Below, in pieces: positions 16,251 through 24,395 of a stretch of 31,451 nt of DNA. Both the position numbers and the translations under genes were made by a program. The notes under the pieces are model-generated. The model was given only the letters and a program-made list of their open reading frames with translations, was not told the origin of the DNA and made no database searches. The stretch covers positions 737 to 32,187 of the forward strand of contig PMNJ01000302.1 of assembly GCA_003162595.1 (NCBI GenBank), in the 5' to 3' direction. Position 1 is the stretch's first letter; every line of letters starts with the position of its first letter. The DNA comes from Bacteroidales bacterium. GTDB lineage: Bacteria > Bacteroidota > Bacteroidia > Bacteroidales > VadinHA17.

Positions 16251-18188
16251 TTAAACTATTTTAATTACAAATTTAAAAGTTGAGGTACGTTCAATCTGTG
16301 CTTTGCAATAAATGACATTTGTGGCTTCCTTTTTCATAAATGAATCGGAATACCATCCCAGTATCTGAGGATTAGTTTGTCCTTTTATCACGACATGTTC
16401 CAATTTATCATCAACACAGAATTCTATTTTTCGGCCTGGATATCTTGAAATCTGATATGAATTAGTTGATAAATTGAAGATATTCGCTTCGGGATGAATA
16501 TGAAACGGAATTTCAACCCATATTTTTCTGGTTTTAAGTACATTTATGGTATCCTGTATTTGAAATTCATTTTCCAATCTGTAAAATATAACCTCACGGA
16601 TATGCTCGATTCCCTCTTTAATATATCCATTATGGGTAGCTATTACGCGCTCAATATCATCACTTATATGCAGATCAATAATGCTGGTTTTATAATGTTT
16701 TATCCATAATGTTGGACCACCACTCACAGCCTGGTCTTTTTCGTTAATCCGGATTGTATTATGTGCCAGAGTGCCTTTAAAATAATTTCGCCATAGGGGT
16801 TCTGTGTGATAAGTATAGGTTCCAGGGTCCACGAAGACTGCTCGTCCATCAAGATGTAAAATAAAAGAAAGAGCGTCAGCGTGTCCATGAGCTGCAATAG
16901 AGAGGAATCCAAGAGGAGCAGCATCAAAATGCAATAATATTTCTTTATCATTTTCTTTTTTTCGAAAAAAAAAGTGACCCTCCTCTTTGTAGAATTTGGA
17001 ACTTTCATTCATACTTATAACAGGAATAGAATCATAGATCACTTTCCCCTGATCACCGAACAAAAACTGATTCTTAACATCAAAGCCATTGCATTTGGAT
17101 TTAAGAACCGGATCACCGTAAATGATAGCTCCAGAAGTCAGCAATGATTTGAAATTATTAAACTTTTCATCAGTATCAATCATGAAACATTTTCCGTCAT
17201 CTTCATCACCATATTTCGGGAAATTTCCGTTGCAGTCAAGGAGATCATAAATATAATAGAAGATCTTGAGCAGACGTTGCTTGAATCGGTCCGAAAATGG
17301 TCTATTTGTTTTTTCACCAACAATAAATGACAGGAGGAAAAAATCAGTAATGAACTGAATATATTCAGCGGCTTCTTCTTTGTTTATACCCTCTTTCGAA
17401 TGCTGATTAATTATTTCCTTCTCAAGACCTTCCTGCGAATATCTGAGCCATTTCCCTGAGTCTTTGAATTCCCATTTTGAAGATGCAATAAACAGGCCTG
17501 CATACTCTGAGATCAGATGGTTATTGGCTGAAGAATACTTTGAGGGATTTTCAAAGGAATAGATGCAATGCATCTTTATCATAGGTATCCAGTCTTTTTC
17601 TACAAATTCCTTAAAATTAAAATCCTCCAGGATAAGATTATCCGCATCCAATATTTCCCAGCAAAGAAACCAGGTTATTAATCTTAGATTTATTTCAATA
17701 TTGCTATACCAATTTATACCTGAGAGGAAAGGATTTTGAAGTGACCAGGATTTATTTAATTGTATAAAAAGATCCAGCTCGTCCTTGCTTCCCGTTGTAT
17801 TATAGTTGATACAAATATTTACCAGAAACTGAAGCCGGTTAATTTCCCAGACACATTTTGCACATAATCTGGGATTTTCCCTAATATTGATTTTCCTGTA
17901 AAAAGCCGGATGGAAAACTTCTCCTGATAAAAAGTCTTTTTGCCAATTTATTTCCTGTGGTTTACTGTAATTAAATTCGGTACCAAATACTTTTAAATTC
18001 TTTGGATGCACACTTGCATTTTCAATATTAAATTCAAATATGTTTTTTTTAAAAACAAATTCCTCCTGCAATAACTCAATCTTATATTCAAATTTTTCTT
18101 TTAGGTAATCCGTTAAAGATTGTTTAAACCTGAAGAGTATTTCAGCCAATGACATGGTCATTAGCCTATTAAGATACCATTTATTCAT
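16251..18188 (-). CDS. Heparinase II/III-like protein, no signal peptide
   Basis: This 645-residue protein has an N-terminal alpha-toroid (about 90-330, with WYSNIEINLRLITW and SSANNHLISEYAGL) and a C-terminal heparinase II/III beta domain. That domain contains the hallmark AAHGHADALSFILHLDGRAV, then DPGTYTYH and LAHNTIRIN. The ATG at 18188 (MNKWYLNRL) is chosen over a TTG two codons upstream. No signal peptide or lipobox is visible, unlike secreted lyases. Such proteins are frequent inside Bacteroidetes and proteobacterial EPS loci beside uronate-forming dehydrogenases. They may cleave or process a uronate polymer or may act during assembly; lyase activity is inferred from family only. It is the first gene of the unit 18188-13737. 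Confidence 0.88.
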   Translation of the reverse strand: MNKWYLNRLMTMSLAEILFRFKQSLTDYLKEKFEYKIELLQEEFVFKKNIFEFNIENASVHPKNLKVFGTEFNYSKPQEINWQKDFLSGEVFHPAFYRKINIRENPRLCAKCVWEINRLQFLVNICINYNTTGSKDELDLFIQLNKSWSLQNPFLSGINWYSNIEINLRLITWFLCWEILDADNLILEDFNFKEFVEKDWIPMIKMHCIYSFENPSKYSSANNHLISEYAGLFIASSKWEFKDSGKWLRYSQEGLEKEIINQHSKEGINKEEAAEYIQFITDFFLLSFIVGEKTNRPFSDRFKQRLLKIFYYIYDLLDCNGNFPKYGDEDDGKCFMIDTDEKFNNFKSLLTSGAIIYGDPVLKSKCNGFDVKNQFLFGDQGKVIYDSIPVISMNESSKFYKEEGHFFFRKKENDKEILLHFDAAPLGFLSIAAHGHADALSFILHLDGRAVFVDPGTYTYHTEPLWRNYFKGTLAHNTIRINEKDQAVSGGPTLWIKHYKTSIIDLHISDDIERVIATHNGYIKEGIEHIREVIFYRLENEFQIQDTINVLKTRKIWVEIPFHIHPEANIFNLSTNSYQISRYPGRKIEFCVDDKLEHVVIKGQTNPQILGWYSDSFMKKEATNVIYCKAQIERTSTFKFVIKIV

Positions 18189-18631
18189 CGACAATTTAAT
18201 AAGATCTGTTTTTAGTCCTAACCTCTTTCATTTTCTTTACCTTTACACAAATAACCGGATAAAGCAATTGTTTGTGAATCATCTGGAAATAAACATTAAG
18301 TCCGTGTTTTAAAATGTCAACCCAGTCTTAATAATTAGAATCAATGATTATCCATTTATAAATGGTTAAAAAACCAAAATAAAAAAGGCTGCCCCTTTTG
18401 ATACAGCCTCATTTTAATAAACCGATTTCTATAATCTGTTATCTTTTTTGCGCCAATATTGTAATTGTCACCGGATAGTCTTGATCATAAAAATATTAGA
18501 AAACTAAAGATAGTTCAAGAAAACTGAATTTTAGTATAATTCCAACTATCTTGAGCTTACTATCAGCTTATTAGTGCCTTTACTTAACCCGAATTTTGAC
18601 TTTAACATTTTATTAATTTAGGGAACTGATA
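18189..18631 (-). other. 443-bp intergenic region with a terminator and an inverted repeat
   Basis: No gene was found on either strand. The region holds a strong - strand terminator (18380-18410) and a perfect 9-bp inverted repeat, AAGATAGTT at 18507-18515 and AACTATCTT at 18544-18552, with a 28-base loop. The promoter of the heparinase-dehydrogenase-GT unit should lie between the terminator and 18189, but no clear -7 box is seen. Confidence 0.5.
18380..18410 (-). terminator. Rho-independent terminator for the operon entering from the right
   Basis: Read on the - strand, AGGCTG, a 12-base loop and CAGCCT are followed at once by TTTTTT. The stem is six pairs. It lies about 220 bp after the stop of the GT4 gene at 18632, so it ends that transcript and separates it from the heparinase-led unit. 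The outline GAGGCTGTATCAAAAGGGG also recalls the end of some Bacteroidetes insertion sequences, so it could be an IS relic reused as a terminator. Confidence 0.7.
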
Positions 18632-19789
18632 TTAATTTATTTCCCAACGACTTAGTATATCATCCTTAAGCTTTGAAATGGAGTATCTGGATACATTAAT
18701 CTCCTTTATTTCCAATTTAAAAGCTCTGTGCATTAAGGTTACAAAATGCTCTAGATTTCGTTCTTTTTCGACGAAACCATTTTCCCCTTCATGAATAATT
18801 TCCCTGGCGGCACCAAAATCTGTCACACAGCAGGGAATACCACATGCAACCGCTTCCACTAAGGAAGTGGGCCATCCCTCCATATATGACGCCATAACGA
18901 ATAAATCTGAGGCATTTAAATAAAGTGAAATCTCAGATGGAATTTTTTTGCCAACCAAAAAAACGCTCTGAGCTATTCCATGCATTTCTATATATTCATT
19001 AATCTTCTCCAGGTCTTCGCCTTCTCCGACAAAAAACAATACACTTTCAGGTACATTACTTTTAAACAATATAAAAGCATCAATAATAAATTTCCACCCC
19101 TTTAACCAGGTTAAACGACCTATAGTAGAAATTATGACTGAATTTACCGGAATAGATAATTTTTCACGTGATTCAATTTTATTTATCGGCCTGAAAATAT
19201 CAGTATCTATCCTTGTCGGAAACTTGAAAATTGATTGCAACAGTATTTTTCCTTCACTCCTAGCTATAAGGTCTTGAATAGCCTTTTCATCAGCTGATAC
19301 TAAAACTAAATTGACATTTTTGAAACTTGAGAATAAAAGTCTTTCGAATAGATTCACAAAGTATTTTCCGTACCAATATTTCGAAATTTTCAAAGGGTTC
19401 TCTACTCCCGGAAATCTATAACAAATATTTTCATACTCATATTTTTTTATCGCCGGAAGTATTTCTGGTCTCTGCACGAACACATTATTATATTTTTTTT
19501 CAAGTATTTTAGATCTGTATACCCTTAATAATAAAAAACACATTATCCTATCAGGAATTATATACTTGGTCTTTGAAATAGAATATCTGGCTAATGCAAA
19601 AAAATCATAATTGATTCCATTAATATTTTTTATAGTCCATTTCCCTACAGGATCATTTTCATCCGTTGTTATCCCAATTAAAGCCAATTGATTGCCAAAA
19701 GCAATAAGTAGATTTTTAACAAAGGTTAAATGACCTCCTATTTGATAATCAGTATAATTACAAAAATCAATAACCAATATTTTCTTCAC
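18632..19789 (-). CDS. Glycosyltransferase family 4 (intact paralogue of the frameshifted gene at 24392)
   Basis: This 385-residue GT-B glycosyltransferase starts with a GTG at 19789 (MKKILVIDFCNYTDYQIGGH). The donor domain shows VIISTIGRLTWLKGWKFII, LFFVGEGEDLEKI, LYLNASDLFVMASYMEGWPT and the E-x7-E-like LVEAVACGIPCCVTDFGAAR. It is strikingly similar along its whole length to the broken gene at 24392-25568 (for example DFFALARY, NVFVQR, LKISKYW, FPTRI and LNASDLF occur in both at matching places), so the two are paralogues. It lies 102 bp downstream of the asparagine synthetase gene and is the last gene before the terminator at 18380-18410. Donor and acceptor are unknown. Confidence 0.92.
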   Translation of the reverse strand: MKKILVIDFCNYTDYQIGGHLTFVKNLLIAFGNQLALIGITTDENDPVGKWTIKNINGINYDFFALARYSISKTKYIIPDRIMCFLLLRVYRSKILEKKYNNVFVQRPEILPAIKKYEYENICYRFPGVENPLKISKYWYGKYFVNLFERLLFSSFKNVNLVLVSADEKAIQDLIARSEGKILLQSIFKFPTRIDTDIFRPINKIESREKLSIPVNSVIISTIGRLTWLKGWKFIIDAFILFKSNVPESVLFFVGEGEDLEKINEYIEMHGIAQSVFLVGKKIPSEISLYLNASDLFVMASYMEGWPTSLVEAVACGIPCCVTDFGAAREIIHEGENGFVEKERNLEHFVTLMHRAFKLEIKEINVSRYSISKLKDDILSRWEIN

Positions 19790-19891
19790 TCAATAATAAT
19801 TATTAAAAATATCCAGAAAGTCTATAAGTTATTTGATAATTTCTCTAACAGTTCAAATATTATTAAAGCAATCCCTTAATCATCCTCATAA

Positions 19892-21757
19892 TCATTTATC
19901 GTTATCTGCAATAATCTTTTGAAGAATAAAGAGCATCCAAATAAAATTACCATAATCTCTCTTCCCTTCTTGATTTAATTGAAAAATTTCTGATATGGTG
20001 CTGATATTCAATTTAGGAATTATTCGGTTAAGAGTCTCTAGCTTTCCTACGAAAGAATTTTCTTTAAACCATTCTCTTAAAGGTACACCAAATCCTCGTT
20101 TTGAAGCCAAAAGTATTGATTTTGGCAGCCTCCTACCAATTGTTTTACGTAGTATTGTTTTCCGCTCAAAATGATTCATTTTTATGTCTTTATGAACATG
20201 GGTCAGAAAATCAATTAACCGATAATCAAGAAAAGGAGTTCTGGCCTCAAGTGAATATGCCATACTCATCCGGTCTACTTTTACTAACATATCATCTGGC
20301 AGCGAAAGTTTCAGATTAAAATACATCAATTTGTAAAATGGATCTTGGTATTTACAATTAAGTTCATAATCAAACAAAAAATCCTTAATTGGGTAAACTA
20401 TCAACCCTTTTGTAATCCTTTTTATGTAAGACTCATCAATAAATGTGGCTTTAGTCAGGTATCTATCAATGAAGTTTAATTTGGAGGAGTGGCAAACATC
20501 ATTTACACGGTTTAATTTGTAACGAATTGGCCCAGTAAAAGGACCTGATATAAATGATACAAAATTGGGTATTTCCTCTTTTAAGTATCCTGGCAATCTT
20601 TGATATAGTTGAGAAAACTTTTCTCCCTGGTAGGCAGTATATCCAGATAAGACTTCATCTCCTCCATCACCTGTTAGAACCATTTTAACTTTCGATGAAG
20701 CAAATTTTGCGACAAGCCCAGTTGGAATGGCAGAAGAATCCCCAAATGGTTCATCATAATGATGAGCTATTCTATTTAATGAATCATAAAAGGTTGTCGG
20801 CTCAACGATTAGTTCGTGATGGCTCGTATGGAACTTATTTGCTATCTGCCTTGCCAAATGCCGTTCATCAAAATGCCTCTCTTTGAATCCGATCGTAAAT
20901 GACTCAACTGGAAATGAGCTGATTTCAGACATTAAGGCTACAACTGAAGATGAATCAAGTCCACCACTTAAAAAAGCTCCATATGGGACATCACTTCTCA
21001 TCCGAATTTTGACAGAGTTAGTAAAAAGGCTCTCAAACTGTTCGTATATCTCATTCCTATTACAAGCCATGTTATTCTCATCAATCTCTGGTAAATCCCA
21101 ATACTTGAACTCTTTTACATTACTACCACAAATAATAAGGCAATGACCAGCCCTCAATTTAAAGACATTTTTAAAGAATGTATAAGGCGCAGGTATATAA
21201 CTTAGGGACAAGAATATTTCAAGAAGCTCAAGATTTGGAATTCGAGGGACACCATAAGCGCCGATACTTTTTATTTCGGAGCCAAAAACTATCGTATTTT
21301 CATAAATCGAATAATGCAAAGGTTTTTCACCAATTCTATCACGCGACAATAATAATTGATTATTATTTGCATCCCACAAGGCAAATGCCCACATGCCATT
21401 AAACTTATTTTGACAATCTATTCCCCATTGCTGATATGCTTTAATAATTACTTCAGTATCTGAGTTTGTCCGGAAAGTATGACCATATTTTATTAATTCC
21501 AGTTTTATTTCAATATAATTATATATTTCACCATTGAACACCAGAACAATAGTTTTGTCATCACTAAACATTGGTTGATCTCCAGTATTAAGATCAATTA
21601 TAGAAAGTCTACGGTGACCTAGTGCCAAGTTATTATGAATGTAATAACCCTCACTATCTGGTCCACGATATGAAATTATATCTGTCATCTTTTTGATAAC
21701 ACCTGAATTACTTAATTTTTCCACATCGAAGTGCAAATAACCTGTAATACCACACAT
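19892..21757 (-). CDS. asnB: Asparagine synthetase (glutamine-hydrolysing), AsnB family
   Basis: This 621-residue amidotransferase has MCGITGYL at the start (Cys2 nucleophile), RRLSIIDLNTGDQPM, VFNGEIYNY, TNSDTEVI, the PP-loop FLSGGLDSSS near residue 262 and LTGDGGDEVLSGY near 360. The late SMAYSLEARTPFLDYRLID segment is typical of AsnB. All key residues of both active sites are present and the length is normal for the EPS-associated type. It is a second member of the family in this window, different from that at 4261. Its setting, between a scrap-filled boundary and a GT4, suggests amidation of a sugar acid or amino-acid substituent rather than housekeeping asparagine supply, but the sequence alone does not decide this. 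Confidence 0.92.
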   Translation of the reverse strand: MCGITGYLHFDVEKLSNSGVIKKMTDIISYRGPDSEGYYIHNNLALGHRRLSIIDLNTGDQPMFSDDKTIVLVFNGEIYNYIEIKLELIKYGHTFRTNSDTEVIIKAYQQWGIDCQNKFNGMWAFALWDANNNQLLLSRDRIGEKPLHYSIYENTIVFGSEIKSIGAYGVPRIPNLELLEIFLSLSYIPAPYTFFKNVFKLRAGHCLIICGSNVKEFKYWDLPEIDENNMACNRNEIYEQFESLFTNSVKIRMRSDVPYGAFLSGGLDSSSVVALMSEISSFPVESFTIGFKERHFDERHLARQIANKFHTSHHELIVEPTTFYDSLNRIAHHYDEPFGDSSAIPTGLVAKFASSKVKMVLTGDGGDEVLSGYTAYQGEKFSQLYQRLPGYLKEEIPNFVSFISGPFTGPIRYKLNRVNDVCHSSKLNFIDRYLTKATFIDESYIKRITKGLIVYPIKDFLFDYELNCKYQDPFYKLMYFNLKLSLPDDMLVKVDRMSMAYSLEARTPFLDYRLIDFLTHVHKDIKMNHFERKTILRKTIGRRLPKSILLASKRGFGVPLREWFKENSFVGKLETLNRIIPKLNISTISEIFQLNQEGKRDYGNFIWMLFILQKIIADNDK

Positions 21758-21840
21758 ATTGAATTCCTTGATTTAAATTGGACCTATTTCACTAATAATG
21801 CTTTATTTTTCATCTAATTTGTTCATTGAAGTGTCTTACT

Positions 21841-22410
21841 TTATGCCTTTTCACAATTTACCAATATATAAGAAATGCCTCTTTTCACAAACGCTCTAAA
21901 TTCATTTTCTTTAAAATATTCCCTAATAAATTCAAGAGATTCATTATAAACTTGATCTGAATCTTTCGATGATAAAGATTTACCACTTGAATGGTTAGAA
22001 AAATTCAAAAAAGAAAATTCTGTAAAAGGAATTCCAAATCCTATAAATTTAGCTTTCAATCAATTAAGTTAATAACTAAGACTGACTCTGTTAAGGCTTG
22101 ATTCAGTATTGCTGTTGGTTTCAGTTATAAAATTTGCCAGCTTTCCCCAAGCAGCAAATGTATATTTAGAATTAAATCCTATAATTGTATTCGGCATTTG
22201 CTGAAATACTTCAGTTATTAGATCATCACCAAAGAACGAGTTAAACTTATCAGGTTGAGATTGAGAATAAAATGGAGTCAGATTGCTTTTTCCAAATACT
22301 GGCATTAAAAGAGTACCTTCTGTCCCAATAACCATTTTTAAAAAATAGATCAAATCCTCAGGTTGGAAATCATTAAGTTTAATGTTCTGCAGAGAGGTAT
22401 GAACCATCAC
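21841..22410 (-). pseudogene. AAC(3)-type N-acetyltransferase remnant (two pieces)
   Basis: Two frames hold the front and back of an aminoglycoside-3-N-acetyltransferase-like protein, a family that in EPS loci probably acetylates amino sugars. The front piece (22410-22069) reads VMVHTSLQNIKLNDF, EGTLLMPVFGK, then FAAWGKLANFITETN, matching the family. The back piece (22059-21841) reads FIGFGIPFTEFSFLNF and ends VKRGISYILVNCEKA. The frames differ, and the middle part of about 60-100 residues, including much of the active-site region, is missing. There is no ATG with normal context; upstream the frame meets a stop at 22426. The gene is dead, reduced to about 185 of an expected 260-270 codons. 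Confidence 0.7.
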
Positions 22411-22414
22411 AACA

Positions 22415-22546
22415 TCATAAATTAATCATTTGTTTAGTTGGAAGATAGGCCCAATTTTCAAATTCACCACTTCCATTTCCATGAATTTCGTAATCTAACG
22501 TAAAAATCAGGCCAATTTTTAATTCATTTTTTTGATGCATTATCAT
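22415..22546 (-). pseudogene. N-terminal scrap of a polysaccharide deacetylase-like protein
   Basis: A 43-codon frame on the - strand reads HQKNELKIGLIFTLDYEIHG, followed by NGSGEFENWAYLPTKQMINL and a stop. The TLDYE-IHGNGSG segment is what the first strand of NodB-like polysaccharide deacetylases of EPS loci looks like (the Asp of the metal site is in TLDYE). Only the first tenth or so of such a protein remains; downstream the sequence passes straight into the AAC(3) remnant in another frame. It is too short to be functional. Confidence 0.55.
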
Positions 22547-22565
22547 AAATATTTCGATACATAAA

Positions 22566-22850
22566 ATGAAACTCCCTTTTGCAAGCAGACGGGGTATCTC
22601 AGAGGAATTAATTCTTAATTACGCTGCAAGCAGCGGGGAACTAACCCCAAAAGAGATTAGAGAAAACCTAAAAAGAATATTTCTACAATTTAACCTTTTA
22701 AAGGGAGAAGGAGTGCAATTTATTTTCTTATACTTGATTATTTTTTATGGTGATACACTCATTTTGTCAAACGAGCAAAAACAGACGTATTTTAAAACTG
22801 ATATGATCAATATTAAATCTATTCTTTTGGTACATCCCATCGTTTCTTAA
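22566..22850 (+). other. Uncertain small reading frame in a GC-richer island, opposite to all neighbours
   Basis: This 94-codon frame begins MKLPFASRRGISEELILNYA and continues ASSGELTPKEIRENLKRIF, which is protein-like, but the second half is low-complexity and drifts into the antisense of the acyltransferase at 22819. The first 110 bases are more GC-rich than the surroundings and contain an imperfect direct repeat, GCAAGCAGACGGGG (22581-22594) and GCAAGCAGCGGGG (22626-22638), and a palindrome GGGGAACTAACCCC (22635-22648, GGGG/CCCC arms). It could be a mobile-element relic rather than a gene. I do not recognise a family. Confidence 0.25.
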
Positions 22851-23460
22851 TAACAATTTTACAAGGATTCCCAATTGCAATTGAATTTTCAGGGATGCTA
22901 GTGATTACCACACTGTTAGCGCCAATTACAGAATTTTTACCAATTGTAATACCCTTTAGTATCATACAATTGGTTCCGATAAAAACATTATCTTCTATTA
23001 TTATTCGCCTTGCAGGAATATCTTCGTTCACATACCTTTTCCTTGGATCCGAGTGATGAAAATCGTTATCTATAATCATTGTATGAGAACCAATCAGGAC
23101 ATTATTCCCTACAATGATTTTTGTGGCAGCAATCACCATAATTCCTGATCCACCGGAATTATTTCCAAAAACAATTTCAGAATTTTTTATTAGAGTAACT
23201 AACGTGCATCGGTCATGCAAACCTACTTTAACAGAATTCCTTGCAGAGTTAAATGTACAGTTGTCCCCGATAGTGATTTTCGAGTTTGCATACCGTCGGA
23301 TTACAGGAAATCCATTGAAGTTTACTTTCCTTCCGATTCGTACTCCTTTAATGAAACATATCAGGCGAATTGGATATTTCCAAAGAAGAATGTTGCATTT
23401 ATTATGGTATCTGAATATCCTTTCAAGAAACCAGGCAATTGGATCAAAATCATTTTTCAT
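22819..23460 (-). CDS. Left-handed beta-helix (hexapeptide repeat) acyltransferase
   Basis: This 213-residue protein is a hexapeptide-repeat O- or N-acetyltransferase of the WbbJ/maltose-acetyltransferase type, expected to acetylate a sugar of the repeat unit with acetyl-CoA in the cytoplasm. A hydrophobic, basic N-terminus (about 20-40) leads into many imperfect I-x-I-G-x-N repeats: ITIGDNCTF, IIVGNNVLIGSHTMI, IIIEDNVFIGTNCMI and ITIGKNSVIGANSVV. The family active-site region is DNDFHHSDP near 133. It ends PENSIAIGNPCKIV, a standard finish. The ATG at 23460 overlaps the stop of the truncated WecG-type gene (ATGA), so the two were once translationally coupled. It appears intact. Confidence 0.9.
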   Translation of the reverse strand: MKNDFDPIAWFLERIFRYHNKCNILLWKYPIRLICFIKGVRIGRKVNFNGFPVIRRYANSKITIGDNCTFNSARNSVKVGLHDRCTLVTLIKNSEIVFGNNSGGSGIMVIAATKIIVGNNVLIGSHTMIIDNDFHHSDPRKRYVNEDIPARRIIIEDNVFIGTNCMILKGITIGKNSVIGANSVVITSIPENSIAIGNPCKIVIKKRWDVPKE

Positions 23461-23800
23461 GATTCTCGATATTTAGATGATTTGTTAAAATATTTTTCTT
23501 TAATTATCAACCAGATAAATTCCGGATTTCCTAAGATGTATCTTCGCCACATACGACGAGGTTCTTCTATCAACCGGAAAAACCATTCCATACCTATGGC
23601 TATTACCAATTCAGGTGCACTTTTAACAGTTCCGGCATAAAAATCAAAGACTGCTCCAATACAACATATATGTTTAACATTTATGTCTGACAAATTATTT
23701 GCTGCCCACTTTTCCTGTTTTGGAGCAGTCATCCCTATAAACAGAACATCGGGTTTGAATGCATTGATTTTATCTGCCTTTTTTTTTGGAATATAGCAGA
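23457..23800 (-). pseudogene. WecG/TagA/CpsF (GT26) glycosyltransferase, C-terminal remnant
   Basis: The frame carries the unmistakable end of a GT26 transferase: INAFKPDVLFIGMTAPKQEK, HICCIGAVFDFYAGTVKSAP and EWFFRLIEEPRRMWRRYI. In the family this enzyme adds a ManNAcA- or ManNAc-type residue to a lipid-linked acceptor. Only about 110 of the usual 240-250 residues remain. Going upstream, the frame becomes uncertain at a run of nine T on the + strand (23779-23787), and then the neighbouring acyltransferase gene begins (stop at 23847). The nucleotide-sugar-binding N-terminal half is absent, so the gene should be inactive. The next gene still starts inside its stop codon, preserving the old operon coupling. 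Confidence 0.82.
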
Positions 23801-23846
23801 AAAGAACTCAAATTTTCAAACTTAAGTCTGTGATTTTTGTTCCTTT

Positions 23847-24395
23847 TCACTTTAAATGTGAATTGTGACTATATAATCTTATATGCTCCTCTTTTTCAGC
23901 CTCACTATTAAACCTATCTTTTAGCTTTTTGGCAGGAACACCTGCGTAAATAGAATATGGTTCTACATCCCTTGTAACAACAGATCCGGCTGCGATAATA
24001 CTTCCCTTACAAATTTTAACGCCCGACAGAATTATTGATCCATAACCAATCCAAACATCACACTCTATTATTACTTTTTCATTCAGTCCTTTCCAGTTAT
24101 AATCACTGTCTCTTATCCTGCTTGCCAAACGTATTGGCACTCCTATCTGGGTATAATTATGATCATAACGACCAATTAAGGCAACTCTATTAGCAAAAAT
24201 CACATCATCCCCAATTTCGGCATTGCACTCTATCTGCGAAAATTTACCAATATAAAAATTATCACCTATAATAATCGAGTGTTTTGCCCACATGTAAACA
24301 GATCTTCCTATATATGGATTCTTCCCAAACGAAAATCTCCTCCATTTTATGTAAACCAAATAAACAAACCTTAATTTGCGAATGAGATTCATCAT
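23847..24395 (-). CDS. Hexapeptide-repeat acyltransferase, WcaF/WcaB-like
   Basis: This protein of about 182 residues is a left-handed beta-helix acetyltransferase. Repeats are visible in IIIGDNFYIGKFSQIE, AEIGDDVIFANRVALIG, VIIECDVWIGYGSIILSGV and ICKGSIIAAGSVVTRDV, ending PYSIYAGVPAKKLKDRF, the classic end of this family. The probable catalytic His is in RYDHNYTQ near residue 102. The start is taken at 24395, where ATGA overlaps the stop of the broken glycosyltransferase; an ATG at 24407 would add four residues. It is intact and in the same transcription unit as the genes around it. Which sugar hydroxyl it modifies is unknown. Confidence 0.9.
   Translation of the reverse strand: MMNLIRKLRFVYLVYIKWRRFSFGKNPYIGRSVYMWAKHSIIIGDNFYIGKFSQIECNAEIGDDVIFANRVALIGRYDHNYTQIGVPIRLASRIRDSDYNWKGLNEKVIIECDVWIGYGSIILSGVKICKGSIIAAGSVVTRDVEPYSIYAGVPAKKLKDRFNSEAEKEEHIRLYSHNSHLK

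Noticed and set aside
23114..23640. Long + strand frames (120 and 141 codons) over the hexapeptide acyltransferase and WecG remnant
   Set aside because: The opposite strand shows unmistakable hexapeptide repeats and GT26 motifs; these frames are antisense shadows.
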